From Dokdonella immobilis (GTDB taxonomy: Bacteria; Pseudomonadota; Gammaproteobacteria; Xanthomonadales; Rhodanobacteraceae), in contig NZ_FOVF01000022.1 of NCBI RefSeq assembly GCF_900115085.1, forward strand, positions 1-64,000: 64,000 bases of DNA. The letters run 5' to 3'. Within the stretch, counting starts at the first letter, position 1. Every line of letters starts with the position of its first letter. Below, in pieces: positions 1-7,442 of the stretch. A model generated the notes under the pieces. The model searched no databases. It had not been told where the DNA came from and worked only from the letters and a program-made list of their open reading frames with translations. Both the position numbers and the translations under genes were made by a program.

Positions 1-112
1 AAGGCGCTCCTACAGTGGAATCGGAGTGACTCGCTCGCCGCAGGCAAGTGAAAGCTCTGCTTCTGCCCCAGGAATACGCCGCGAAGCGATGCACGATCAA
101 GCGCAGAAGAGG
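1..112. repeat. REP-like repeat, copy A
   Basis: This non-coding stretch resembles 184-290 at roughly 70% by eye. Both copies share 'CTCCTAC', then 'GTGACTCGCTCGCCGCAGGC', then 'CGCGAAGCGA'. The complete hairpin CTCGCC-GCA-GGCGAG is present in copy B; copy A has one changed base in the right arm. No ORF here resembles a known protein. It is probably a relative of the palindromic repeats at 38878-39345, because both contain the CTCCTAC half-site. Confidence 0.55.
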
Positions 113-169
113 AGTAACAAGGTCCCTGCCTGCACAGGGACGACGATGTAGAAGTTCGAATCGTGCAGG

Positions 170-290
170 AAAGCATCGCGCCTGAAGGCTCTCCTACGGG
201 AGAAGCGAAGTGACTCGCTCGCCGCAGGCGAGTGAAAGGATTGCCTTGAATCCAGGATTGCGTCGCGAAGCGAGGCAAGAGCAAGAGGAG
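170..290. repeat. REP-like repeat, copy B
   Basis: This copy begins with 'GAAAGCATCGCG', the same opening as each 128-bp unit at 38878-39345, and continues to CTCCTAC and a perfect 6-bp hairpin (CTCGCC-GCA-GGCGAG). A further fragment, 'AAAGCATCGCGTCTGAAG', lies near 352-369. These pieces fill 1-446, where I see no gene. They look like degenerating intergenic palindromes located downstream of the pseudouridine synthase gene. Confidence 0.55.
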
Positions 291-446
291 CAGCCAGGGC
301 ACTGGGCCCCGACGCGCGCTGAGACGACGGTTCTGGATTTCGGGCATTGCGGAAAAGCATCGCGTCTGAAGCCTGCACCGGCCAGTCGAAGGGGAACGGG
401 TCGATGGCGAGCGGGAGCCCATATCCGCCCAGGACCAACACCGGAA

Positions 447-1253
447 CTACCGCCGAACCTGTTCCGTCGGTCGCGCCAACGCGCGAACCTCATCCTCATC
501 GAGCACCCGCCACTCGCCCTTGCCCAAGGCACCCAGGCGCAACGATCCAATCGCGACGCGCACGAGGCGCAGCACCGAGACATCCAGCGCGGCGAGCAGG
601 CGCCGGATCTGCCGGTTGCGGCCTTCATCGAGGACGATTTCCAGCCATGCATTCTTCTCGCCACGACGCAGTTCCGTTGCCGATTTCGCTGCCAGCAGTT
701 CACCACCATCGCGAACGCCGACCTGGATGCGCGCGAGCAGATCGGGGTCGGGAAGCCGGTCGATCTGCACGTGATAGGTCTTGTCGAGCTGCGATTCCGG
801 AGCGCTGATCGCGGCCGCCCATTCGCTGTCGTTGCTGAACAGGAGCAGGCCTTCACTGGCCTTGTCCAGGCGTCCCACCGGAGCGATCCATGGCAAGCCC
901 GCGTCCGCGAACAGTGCGTACACCGTCTCGCGACCGCGTTCGTCGTTCGCCGTGGTCACCAGGCCGCGCGGCTTGTTGAGCATCAGATAGCGTCGCGCGA
1001 CTTCGCCGGCAGCGGTGTCGTCGATGGCAATCCGCGCAGCCGGATGCGTGCGCGATTCAGGATCGCGGATCAGCTTGCCATCCACGCGCACGCGTCCGTC
1101 GCGCACCAGGGTCTCGGCCTGGCTGCGTGAACACAGCCCCCGCTTGGAGAGGACACGCGCCAGCCCGTGCGTTCGCTGTGTCGACGCTTCGGCCTTTCGT
1201 GCGGGTCGGCGAGGTGGGATGGTCAACAGCAGGTCTCCGGCGGACTGCTGCAT
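447..1253 (-). CDS. RsuA/RluB/RluF-family rRNA pseudouridine synthase
   Basis: The protein isomerises a specific uridine of ribosomal RNA to pseudouridine in the cytoplasm. An N-terminal S4 RNA-binding domain (LARVLSKRGLCSRSQAE, about residues 28-75) precedes the catalytic domain. The catalytic aspartate lies in VGRLDKASEGLLL, and the C-terminal EGRNRQIRRLL motif is typical of the family. The lysine after the catalytic Asp resembles RluF, but the rest does not decide between RluB, RluE and RluF, so no symbol is given. The start chosen is the ATG at 1253 (268 aa); a GTG at 1286 would add 11 residues. Neither start has a clear ribosome binding site. Confidence 0.88.
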   Translation of the reverse strand: MQQSAGDLLLTIPPRRPARKAEASTQRTHGLARVLSKRGLCSRSQAETLVRDGRVRVDGKLIRDPESRTHPAARIAIDDTAAGEVARRYLMLNKPRGLVTTANDERGRETVYALFADAGLPWIAPVGRLDKASEGLLLFSNDSEWAAAISAPESQLDKTYHVQIDRLPDPDLLARIQVGVRDGGELLAAKSATELRRGEKNAWLEIVLDEGRNRQIRRLLAALDVSVLRLVRVAIGSLRLGALGKGEWRVLDEDEVRALARPTEQVRR

Positions 1254-1308
1254 TCTAATCAGGCAGCGGGCATCGGAACCGCCCACCCGTGCATGCCGTC
1301 AGGCCGGG

Positions 1309-1863
1309 CTAGCGATTTCCGTCGCGCTTGCCCGATTCCCTGGCGATGGACTCGGCAAGCCGGCGTTCGCGAATGGAATAGGCCCGGGTCAGGTCCGAAG
1401 CGTAGTAGGCGGATGTCGTGCACTGCGCATTGAACTGCCCGGCCAGGGCATCCTGTTTGGACAGCGCCCCATTCAGCTGGACAACCAGGTCGTTGTAGGC
1501 ATCCACAGCCTCGCCCTGTTCGCGGACCTTGGCGTTGAAGTCGTCGATGGCGTGCTGGTCGGTCGCGTCCAGCGTGCGGCGTTCGGCGTCGATGATCTGT
1601 GCCAGTCCGCGATAACGGGACTCTGCAAGGTCTGCGCTGAGTTCAAGGCTGTCGGCCTTGCTCTCCTGACCGTGCAGGTCGCGCTGAAGATCGATGCAGG
1701 CGATCAGTTCGTCGACGGTCAACACCTTGCCGTCGTGCTTCTCACCCGGCTTGAGCGCCTGGCCGCCAAACGGATCCGTCTCGTCCGCGTGCGCGGAGAC
1801 CGACACCATCAGAACCAGGGTCGCCATCAATCCGCCGAAGCGATCAAAGCAGCGGGAAGTCAT
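1309..1863 (-). CDS. Secreted helical protein of unknown function
   Basis: This 184-aa protein is not recognised. The start is the ATG at 1863, preceded by a GAGGA ribosome binding site; a longer frame exists but lacks such a site. A hydrophobic segment (LMATLVLMVSVSAHA) looks like a signal peptide, cleaved after about residue 26. The mature part is rich in Glu, Asp, Leu and Ala with heptad-like spacing and is probably helical or coiled-coil. It has only two mature cysteines, in 'IACIDL' and 'AQCTT'. It sits alone between the pseudouridine synthase and the secF terminator on the same strand. A periplasmic location is inferred. Confidence 0.65.
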   Translation of the reverse strand: MTSRCFDRFGGLMATLVLMVSVSAHADETDPFGGQALKPGEKHDGKVLTVDELIACIDLQRDLHGQESKADSLELSADLAESRYRGLAQIIDAERRTLDATDQHAIDDFNAKVREQGEAVDAYNDLVVQLNGALSKQDALAGQFNAQCTTSAYYASDLTRAYSIRERRLAESIARESGKRDGNR

Positions 1864-2022
1864 GGTCGTATCCTCACGTCGGGAATGTCCACAGGTTCCA
1901 CGGAAGTCTGCGCCCAAAGGGGACACCACCTGCTCTTTCGCGACCCTCGGGAACCGCGAAAAGCCCCAGTGCGCTGCGCCTGCCTGGGCAACGGGGGAAT
2001 CCAGGAATACGGGAAAGCAGAC

Positions 2023-2040
2023 GGGGCGCCGAAGCGCCCC
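2023..2040 (-). terminator. Terminator hairpin after yajC-secD-secF
   Basis: On the minus strand the sequence is GGGGCGC-TTCG-GCGCCCC, a perfect 7-bp GC stem closed by an extra-stable UUCG tetraloop. It lies 25 nt past the secF stop. The tail, GTCTGCTTTCC, is only moderately U-rich, so termination may be incomplete. Confidence 0.75.
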
Positions 2041-2064
2041 GTCGAGTCCAGCCAGTGAGGGCGC

Positions 2065-3027
2065 TTACGGGCGCCGTTCGAGTTCGGGGTCGTTCTTCGA
2101 AACCGGCATCAGGTCCTGCTTCGACACGCCGAGCAGCAACAGCACCGGGTTGGCGAAGAAGATCGAGGAAGCGATGCCGATGAAGATGCCGATCAGCATG
2201 ATCAGGCCGAAGTTCTCGAGGGCCGGGCCGCCGAGGAAGTACAGGGTGCCGACCGCCAGGGCCGTGGTCACGCCGGTCATGATCGTGCGCGACAGGGTCG
2301 AGTTGACCGAGCGGTTGAGGATCTCGGCCGGATCGCCCTTGCGCGAGGAGCGGAAGATTTCACGGACCCGGTCGAAGACGACGATCTTGTCGTTGATCGA
2401 GTAACCGACCACCGAGAGCACGGCAGCCAGGGCCGGCAGGTCGAATTCGCGGCCGGTCAGGGCGAACGCAGCGACGGTGAGCAGGGTGTCGTGGATTTCC
2501 GACGCCACCGCGGACACGGCGAAGCGCCATTCGAAGCGGATCCACAGGTAGATCGAGATGCCGGCGATGACGAAGATGACCGCGACCAGGCCGTCGTTGC
2601 GCAGTTCGTCGCCGATCTGCGGGCCGACGAATTCGCTGCTCTTGACCTTGGCGTCGGCGCGCGCCGCGCGCAGGGCCTTGAGCACGTTGTTGCCGATCTT
2701 GTCGTTGGCCGCCGAGGTCGCCTCTTCGGTCGCCTCGGCCGATTCGTCGGCAACGATGCGGATGGCGAAATCGTTGGTGCCGCCATAGGTCTGCACGACC
2801 GCCTTGTCGAAGCCGCCGGCGGTCAGCGCCGCTCGCACGTCGGCGACATCGATCGCGCTGTCGTAGCTGACTTCGATGTTGGCGCCGCCGGTGAAGTCGA
2901 GGCCGTAGTCGAGGCCGCGCACGAAGATGATCGCGGCGGAGATGACCATGAGGATCGCCGAGATGCCCAGCGCAACCTTGCGCCAGCGCATGAAGTCGAT
3001 CTTGCTGTTCGGATTGAAGAGTTCCAT
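2065..3027 (-). CDS. secF: Protein translocase subunit SecF
   Basis: SecF, with SecD and YajC, forms the accessory complex of SecYEG that uses the proton-motive force to pull exported proteins into the periplasm. The 320-aa protein has the family pattern: an N-terminal membrane helix (about residues 17-36), a periplasmic segment with the GLDFTGGANIEVSY motif, then five C-terminal helices. It contains the 'VVGYSINDKIVVFDRVRE' signature and 'TGVTTALAVGTLYFLGGPAL'. It begins 16 nt after secD and is clearly co-transcribed. The C-terminus is short and charged, as in other gammaproteobacteria. Confidence 0.97.
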   Translation of the reverse strand: MELFNPNSKIDFMRWRKVALGISAILMVISAAIIFVRGLDYGLDFTGGANIEVSYDSAIDVADVRAALTAGGFDKAVVQTYGGTNDFAIRIVADESAEATEEATSAANDKIGNNVLKALRAARADAKVKSSEFVGPQIGDELRNDGLVAVIFVIAGISIYLWIRFEWRFAVSAVASEIHDTLLTVAAFALTGREFDLPALAAVLSVVGYSINDKIVVFDRVREIFRSSRKGDPAEILNRSVNSTLSRTIMTGVTTALAVGTLYFLGGPALENFGLIMLIGIFIGIASSIFFANPVLLLLGVSKQDLMPVSKNDPELERRP

Positions 3028-3043
3028 GGATGAATCCCTGAGG

Positions 3044-4906
3044 TCAGACCGGCAGCGCCTTGAGCTTGGCCGCGCGGCCGAAGATCAATGCGACGAGCGA
3101 ATGGGTGCCGGTCACCGAAGTGAACATCGACGTGAGGATGCCGATCGTCAGCGTGATCGCGAAGCCGCGGATCGGACCGGAACCGAAGGTCATCAGGCCG
3201 AAGGCGGCGATCAGGTGGGTGACGTTGGCGTCGAGAATGGTCGCCCAGGCCTTTTCGTAGCCGCCGCGGATCGCGGCGAATGGTGTCATGCCGTTGCGCT
3301 GTTCTTCGCGGATGCGTTCGCAGATCAGCACGTTGGCGTCGATCGCCATGCCCAGCGTGAGCACGATACCGGCGATGCCGGGCAGGGTCAGGGTGGCCTG
3401 GAAGATGCTGAGGATGGCGACCAGCAGGACCAGGTTCATCATCAGGGCGAGGTCGGCGATGAGGCCGAAGATCTTGTAGTAGACGGCGACGAAACCAACC
3501 ACGAGCAGCAGGCCGACGATCACCGCGGTGACGCCCTTGCGGATGTTGTCGGCGCCGAGGGTCGAGCCGATCACGCGCTCCTCGACGATGTCGACCGGCG
3601 CGGCCAGCGAGCCCGAGCGCAGCATCAGGGCGAGGTCCGAGGCGGTCTTCATGCTCTCAAGGCCGGTGGTCTGGAACTTGTTCGAGAACACGCCGCGGAT
3701 GGTTGCCAGGCTGATGATGTTCTCTTCGATCTTGGCGCTGCGCACTTCCTTGCCATCGACGATGCGGACTTCGGGAATGCGTTCGACCAGCACGACGGCC
3801 ATGCCCTTGCCGACGTTCTGCGAAGTGAAGTCGAGCATCTTGCGCGCACCGGCGGAGTTCAGCGCGACCGACACGGCGGGCTCGCCGCTCTGCGGATCGG
3901 CGGCGCTGGAAGCATCGACCAGTTCGTCGCCGGTGACGATGACCTTCTTCTTGAGCACGGCCGGACGGCCGTCCTTGAAGTAGTAGATGCGCGAATCCGG
4001 CGGCACCGAGCCGGTACGGACCGCTTCGGCAACGTTGACGCTCTCGTCGACCGCGCGGTATTCGAGGGTGGCGGTCGCGCCGAGCAAGCGCTTGGCTTCG
4101 GCCGTGTCCTGCAAGCCGGGCAATTCCACCACGATGCGGCTGTCGCCCTGCTGCACGATCAGCGGCTCGGCCACGCCGAGCGAGTTGATGCGGTTGCGCA
4201 GGGTGCTGACGTTCTGCTTGATCGTGTTGTCGGCGATCTGCTTGATGCGCTCCGGCTTGACCTTGGCGATCAGGGTCGGTGAATCGCCGATGGACGGTCC
4301 GTCGGTGACGTTGAGATCGATCAGTTCGCTACCGATGGCGGCGGCGATCTTGTCGCGGTCGGCCGTATTGCTGGCCTGGACGACGATGCCCTGGGCACCG
4401 CGGTCGACCTTGGCGTTGCGGATTTCCTTGTCACGCAGCAGTGAGCGGATGTCGTCGACATAGCGCTGCTCCTGGCCCTGCAGCACGCTCTTCTGGTCGA
4501 CCTGCATGAGGAAGTGCACGCCACCCTGGAGGTCGAGGCCGAGCGGCATCGAGTTGGCGCCGATCATGCGCATCCACTGCGGCACGGTCGAAGCGAGGTT
4601 CAGAGCCACCGTGTAGTTGTCGCCGAGATCGGTGCGCAATGCGCTGGCCGCGGCCAGCTGCGAGTCGGTATTGCCGAACAGAGCGAGCAGGCGGTCGTCC
4701 TTGATCTCTACTTCCTGGAACTCGATCTTGCGCTGCTGCAGGGCCTGCAGGGCGCGCTCCTTGAGCGCTTCATCGACGATGCCACTCTTGTTCGCCAGGA
4801 CCTGCACGGCAGGCTGCTTCTGGTACAGCGAGGGCACTGCAAACAACACGCCGAGCACCGCCACCAGGGCGACCAGGGTGTGTTTCCATCGGGGGAAATC
4901 GTTCAT
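3044..4906 (-). CDS. secD: Protein translocase subunit SecD
   Basis: At 620 aa this matches E. coli SecD (615 aa). It has an N-terminal membrane helix (LVALVAVLGVLFAVPSLY), a large periplasmic domain with the GLDLQGGVHFLMQVD motif, and a C-terminal block of five helices carrying 'GMAIDANVLICERIREE'. Working with SecF, it couples proton flow to late steps of protein export. The gene follows yajC by 152 nt and precedes secF by 16 nt in the usual yajC-secD-secF order. The tgt and queA genes that often precede yajC are not upstream here. Confidence 0.97.
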   Translation of the reverse strand: MNDFPRWKHTLVALVAVLGVLFAVPSLYQKQPAVQVLANKSGIVDEALKERALQALQQRKIEFQEVEIKDDRLLALFGNTDSQLAAASALRTDLGDNYTVALNLASTVPQWMRMIGANSMPLGLDLQGGVHFLMQVDQKSVLQGQEQRYVDDIRSLLRDKEIRNAKVDRGAQGIVVQASNTADRDKIAAAIGSELIDLNVTDGPSIGDSPTLIAKVKPERIKQIADNTIKQNVSTLRNRINSLGVAEPLIVQQGDSRIVVELPGLQDTAEAKRLLGATATLEYRAVDESVNVAEAVRTGSVPPDSRIYYFKDGRPAVLKKKVIVTGDELVDASSAADPQSGEPAVSVALNSAGARKMLDFTSQNVGKGMAVVLVERIPEVRIVDGKEVRSAKIEENIISLATIRGVFSNKFQTTGLESMKTASDLALMLRSGSLAAPVDIVEERVIGSTLGADNIRKGVTAVIVGLLLVVGFVAVYYKIFGLIADLALMMNLVLLVAILSIFQATLTLPGIAGIVLTLGMAIDANVLICERIREEQRNGMTPFAAIRGGYEKAWATILDANVTHLIAAFGLMTFGSGPIRGFAITLTIGILTSMFTSVTGTHSLVALIFGRAAKLKALPV

Positions 4907-5058
4907 TGCGGTTCAATCCGGTTTTACGCTGTTGCCGGGAATCCGGGTATTGCCTCTTGCCTGCAGGACCCGGCGGCCGGTCTCGCGACTGCCGGGCGAT
5001 GGGCACGCGGACGCTGTCCGCCCTGCCCCTGCACCCAGTGGGGATACCCGAGTTGTTC

Positions 5059-5391
5059 TCAAGCCTGCTTGATGGTGCCCTTGGGCAGGACCGCGGTGAT
5101 CGCACTCTTCTGCAGCTTGACGCTGACCTTGTCGGCGATCTCGAGGGTGACGAAGGTCTCGGCAATGTCCTCGATGCGGCCGAGCAGGCCACCGTTGGTC
5201 AGCACCTCGTCACCCTTGGCCAGGGCCGCGATCATCGCGCGCTGTTCCTTGGCGCGCTTCATCTGCGGCCGGATCAACATGAAGTAGAAGATGCCGAAGA
5301 TGATGATCAGGGGCAGAAACGACATCAGGGGATTCGGCGCGGCGGCGCCCGGTGCGGCCTGCGCATACGCGGAACTGATCAGAAAATCCAT
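5059..5391 (-). CDS. yajC: Preprotein translocase subunit YajC
   Basis: This is the small inner-membrane partner of SecDF, 110 aa here. One membrane helix (about residues 22-43, LMSFLPLIIIFGIFYFMLIRP) is followed by the conserved cytoplasmic part, 'KGDEVLTNGGLLGRI'. The start is the ATG at 5391, behind a GGAG site; upstream in-frame codons would extend it only into non-conserved sequence. It is the first gene of the yajC-secD-secF operon, and the 180-nt gap to alkB probably holds the operon promoter. Confidence 0.95.
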   Translation of the reverse strand: MDFLISSAYAQAAPGAAAPNPLMSFLPLIIIFGIFYFMLIRPQMKRAKEQRAMIAALAKGDEVLTNGGLLGRIEDIAETFVTLEIADKVSVKLQKSAITAVLPKGTIKQA

Positions 5392-5571
5392 TGTGTCTCC
5401 AAGGAGTTGCGGTAGGCCCGGTCGATTCCGGGTCGCCAAAAAGGTCGCGGATTATGCCATGGCAGCCGCTCCAGCGCACGGCGAAAGCCCCTCCCCGCGC
5501 GGTTTTCGCCCGCGCAGGCGCCGCCCGCAGGTTGCCGCCGGCCCGACAGCGCGACCCGGGGCCGATGCCGA

Positions 5572-6216
5572 CTAGCCCGCCTTCCTCAAGGTCAGGTTGT
5601 AGCGAAAGTGACCCGTCAGCGGGTGCTCGCCATCCTGCAACGGTCGCACGCCGTGGAAGTGGAGCCGGGCAGGCCCGCCCCAGACGATGACGTCGCCATG
5701 CCGGAGCGGAATGGCCAGGGGCTTGTCCTTGCGCACAGGGCCCCCGAACAGGAAGACGGCCGGCAGGCCGAGCGATACGGAAACGATCGGCGCACCGAAA
5801 TCGCGCTCGTCGCGGTCCTGGTGCAGGGACATCCGGGCCCCGGGTTCATAGCAGTTGATCAGGCAGGCATCGGCCTCGAAGCCCGGGAAGCCGGCGCGCG
5901 CGGCAGCGTCGCGGCCGATTTCGCGCACGAGGTCGGGCATCGGCGGCCATGCGCGCCCATCGAGCGGATCGCGCTCCACATAGCGGTAGCCGCGGCGATC
6001 GCTGGTCCAGCCGAGCGCGCCGCAATTGCTCATGCGCACCGACATCGGCGAGCCGCCCGGCGTGATCATCCGGCGCAGCGGCGCTGCCGCCAGCACCGGG
6101 TCGATGGCGGCCAGAATGGCAGCCGCACGATCACGCGCCAGATTGCGCAGCACGACGGCGCCGGGACCCAAGCGCTCCTCGCGCGGTTCGACGTCGAGGG
6201 AATCGAAGAGGTCCAT
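5572..6216 (-). CDS. alkB: AlkB-type oxidative DNA demethylase
   Basis: This Fe(II)/2-oxoglutarate dioxygenase reverses 1-methyladenine and 3-methylcytosine damage in DNA and RNA. At 214 aa it is close to E. coli AlkB (216 aa), and the iron ligands appear at nearly the same positions: His132 and Asp134 in SLHQDRDE, and His188 in FHGVRP. Arg205 and Arg211 (HFRYNLTLR) are the 2-oxoglutarate-binding arginines. The start is the ATG at 6216 (MDLFDSLD). The open frame runs on to 7110, but that part is antisense to the racemase gene. It stands alone, with no adjacent ada or aidB. Confidence 0.95.
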   Translation of the reverse strand: MDLFDSLDVEPREERLGPGAVVLRNLARDRAAAILAAIDPVLAAAPLRRMITPGGSPMSVRMSNCGALGWTSDRRGYRYVERDPLDGRAWPPMPDLVREIGRDAAARAGFPGFEADACLINCYEPGARMSLHQDRDERDFGAPIVSVSLGLPAVFLFGGPVRKDKPLAIPLRHGDVIVWGGPARLHFHGVRPLQDGEHPLTGHFRYNLTLRKAG

Positions 6217-6369
6217 GTTCAGCACCGGGTCCGGCGCGGTGGCGGGGCTTGGCCAACGGTCGGCTGGACGGAACCGGTCGTGGGAAGGTGGTGGCGGGCC
6301 ATCGGGAGGTTTTACTTGTTGCGACAAACGATGACAATCGACCGGGTCCGCTTTCGACGTGAGGCATGA

Positions 6370-7068
6370 ATGAAGACGATCGGCCTGATCGGCGGCATGA
6401 GCTGGGAGTCCACGCTGACCTACTATTCGCTGATAAACGAAGAGGTCAGGAAGCGTCTCGGCGGCCTGCACTCGGCACGACTCGTTCTCTACAGCGTCGA
6501 CTTCCACGATATCGAGCGCCTGCAGATGGCTGGCGACTGGGATGCAGCGGGCGTGATGCTCGCACAGGCCGGGGCCGCGCTCGAGGCTGCCGGCGCTGAT
6601 TGCCTGGTCATCTGCACGAATACGATGCACAAGGTGTCGGCCGCGATCGAGGAGACCGTGACGATTCCACTCGTGCATGTCGCCGATGCCACCGCCGCCG
6701 CGATCCATGCGGCTGGCCTCACCCGGGTCGGGCTGCTCGGCACGCGCTTCACGATGGAACAGGACTTCTATCGAAACCGGATTTCCTACCCGCACGGCGT
6801 GGAGGTGCTGATTCCCGAAGCCGAGGACCGCGAACGGGTGCATCGTGTCATCTACGAGGAACTCTGCCTCGGCAGGATACTGGACGACTCGCGCGAGCAG
6901 TACCGTCGCATCATGGCCTCGCTGGTCGAGCGCGGTGCGCAGGGTGTCGTGCTCGGCTGCACGGAGATATCGCTGCTGGTCGGCGCTTCGGATGCCAGCG
7001 TTCCGCTGTTCGACACCACCGCGATCCACGCGCTCGGCGCGGTGGATTTCGCGCTTGCATCGGGCTGA
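6370..7068 (+). CDS. Aspartate/glutamate racemase family protein
   Basis: The 232-aa protein belongs to the cofactor-independent two-cysteine racemases, close to the YgeA and aspartate racemase branch. It opens with the hallmark 'KTIGLIGGMSWEST'. The catalytic pair is Cys82 (ICTNTMHK) and Cys197 (LGCTEISLL). The substrate cannot be read from sequence; broad-specificity amino-acid racemases of this type act on Asp, Glu, homoserine or other residues. The gene is divergent from alkB, with 153 nt between them, and convergent with the cstA operon. Confidence 0.9.
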   Translation: MKTIGLIGGMSWESTLTYYSLINEEVRKRLGGLHSARLVLYSVDFHDIERLQMAGDWDAAGVMLAQAGAALEAAGADCLVICTNTMHKVSAAIEETVTIPLVHVADATAAAIHAAGLTRVGLLGTRFTMEQDFYRNRISYPHGVEVLIPEAEDRERVHRVIYEELCLGRILDDSREQYRRIMASLVERGAQGVVLGCTEISLLVGASDASVPLFDTTAIHALGAVDFALASG

Positions 7069-7173
7069 CGGATGGCCGGCCCGGCCGCGGACCTGGCCGA
7101 GGCACGGCAAGGCGTCACGGCAAGATCGACCGGCTGCCCGGCGCGCAGCCGAAGCAGTGACGGCCCGGCACGC

Positions 7174-7428
7174 TCAGCAGCAGCGACCACCACCGCCCCG
7201 ATAGCGCGCGGCCTGACGTTCGGCGAAGAAGGCTTCGTAGCTCATCGGCGTGCGCTCCGGATGATGGCGCCGCTGGTGGGCCAGATAGGTCGGGTAGTCG
7301 GGGACGCCGATCGCAGCGCGCGCGATGCGGACCGCCACCTGCCAGCCGGCGAGAACCGCCGCGCGCATGGGGCCCAGTCCCGTCGACGCCCTGCCCCGGT
7401 TCGCGGCACGCTTCTGCGCTGTTTCCAT
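7174..7428 (-). CDS. YbdD/YjiX-family protein (CstA partner)
   Basis: This 84-aa protein has the full signature of the YbdD/YjiX family (DUF466): 'GVPDYPTYLAHQRRHHPERT', 'PMSYEAFFAERQAARY' and a GRCC terminus. Members are small soluble proteins encoded beside CstA-type pyruvate or peptide transporters and needed for their activity in E. coli. It begins 14 nt after cstA and must be co-transcribed with it. The start used is the ATG at 7428; a later ATG (MRAAVLAGW) would remove 20 non-conserved residues. Confidence 0.9.
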   Translation of the reverse strand: METAQKRAANRGRASTGLGPMRAAVLAGWQVAVRIARAAIGVPDYPTYLAHQRRHHPERTPMSYEAFFAERQAARYRGGGGRCC

Positions 7429-7442
7429 GCCAGAGACCGCGC

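Noticed and set aside
16-446. Small ORFs in the left-end spacer
   Set aside because: They run through REP-like repeats in several frames and show no protein-like pattern or ribosome binding site.
6217-7110. N-terminal extension of AlkB to 512 aa
   Set aside because: The extra frame is antisense to the racemase gene, and AlkB is complete from 6216 at the normal family length.
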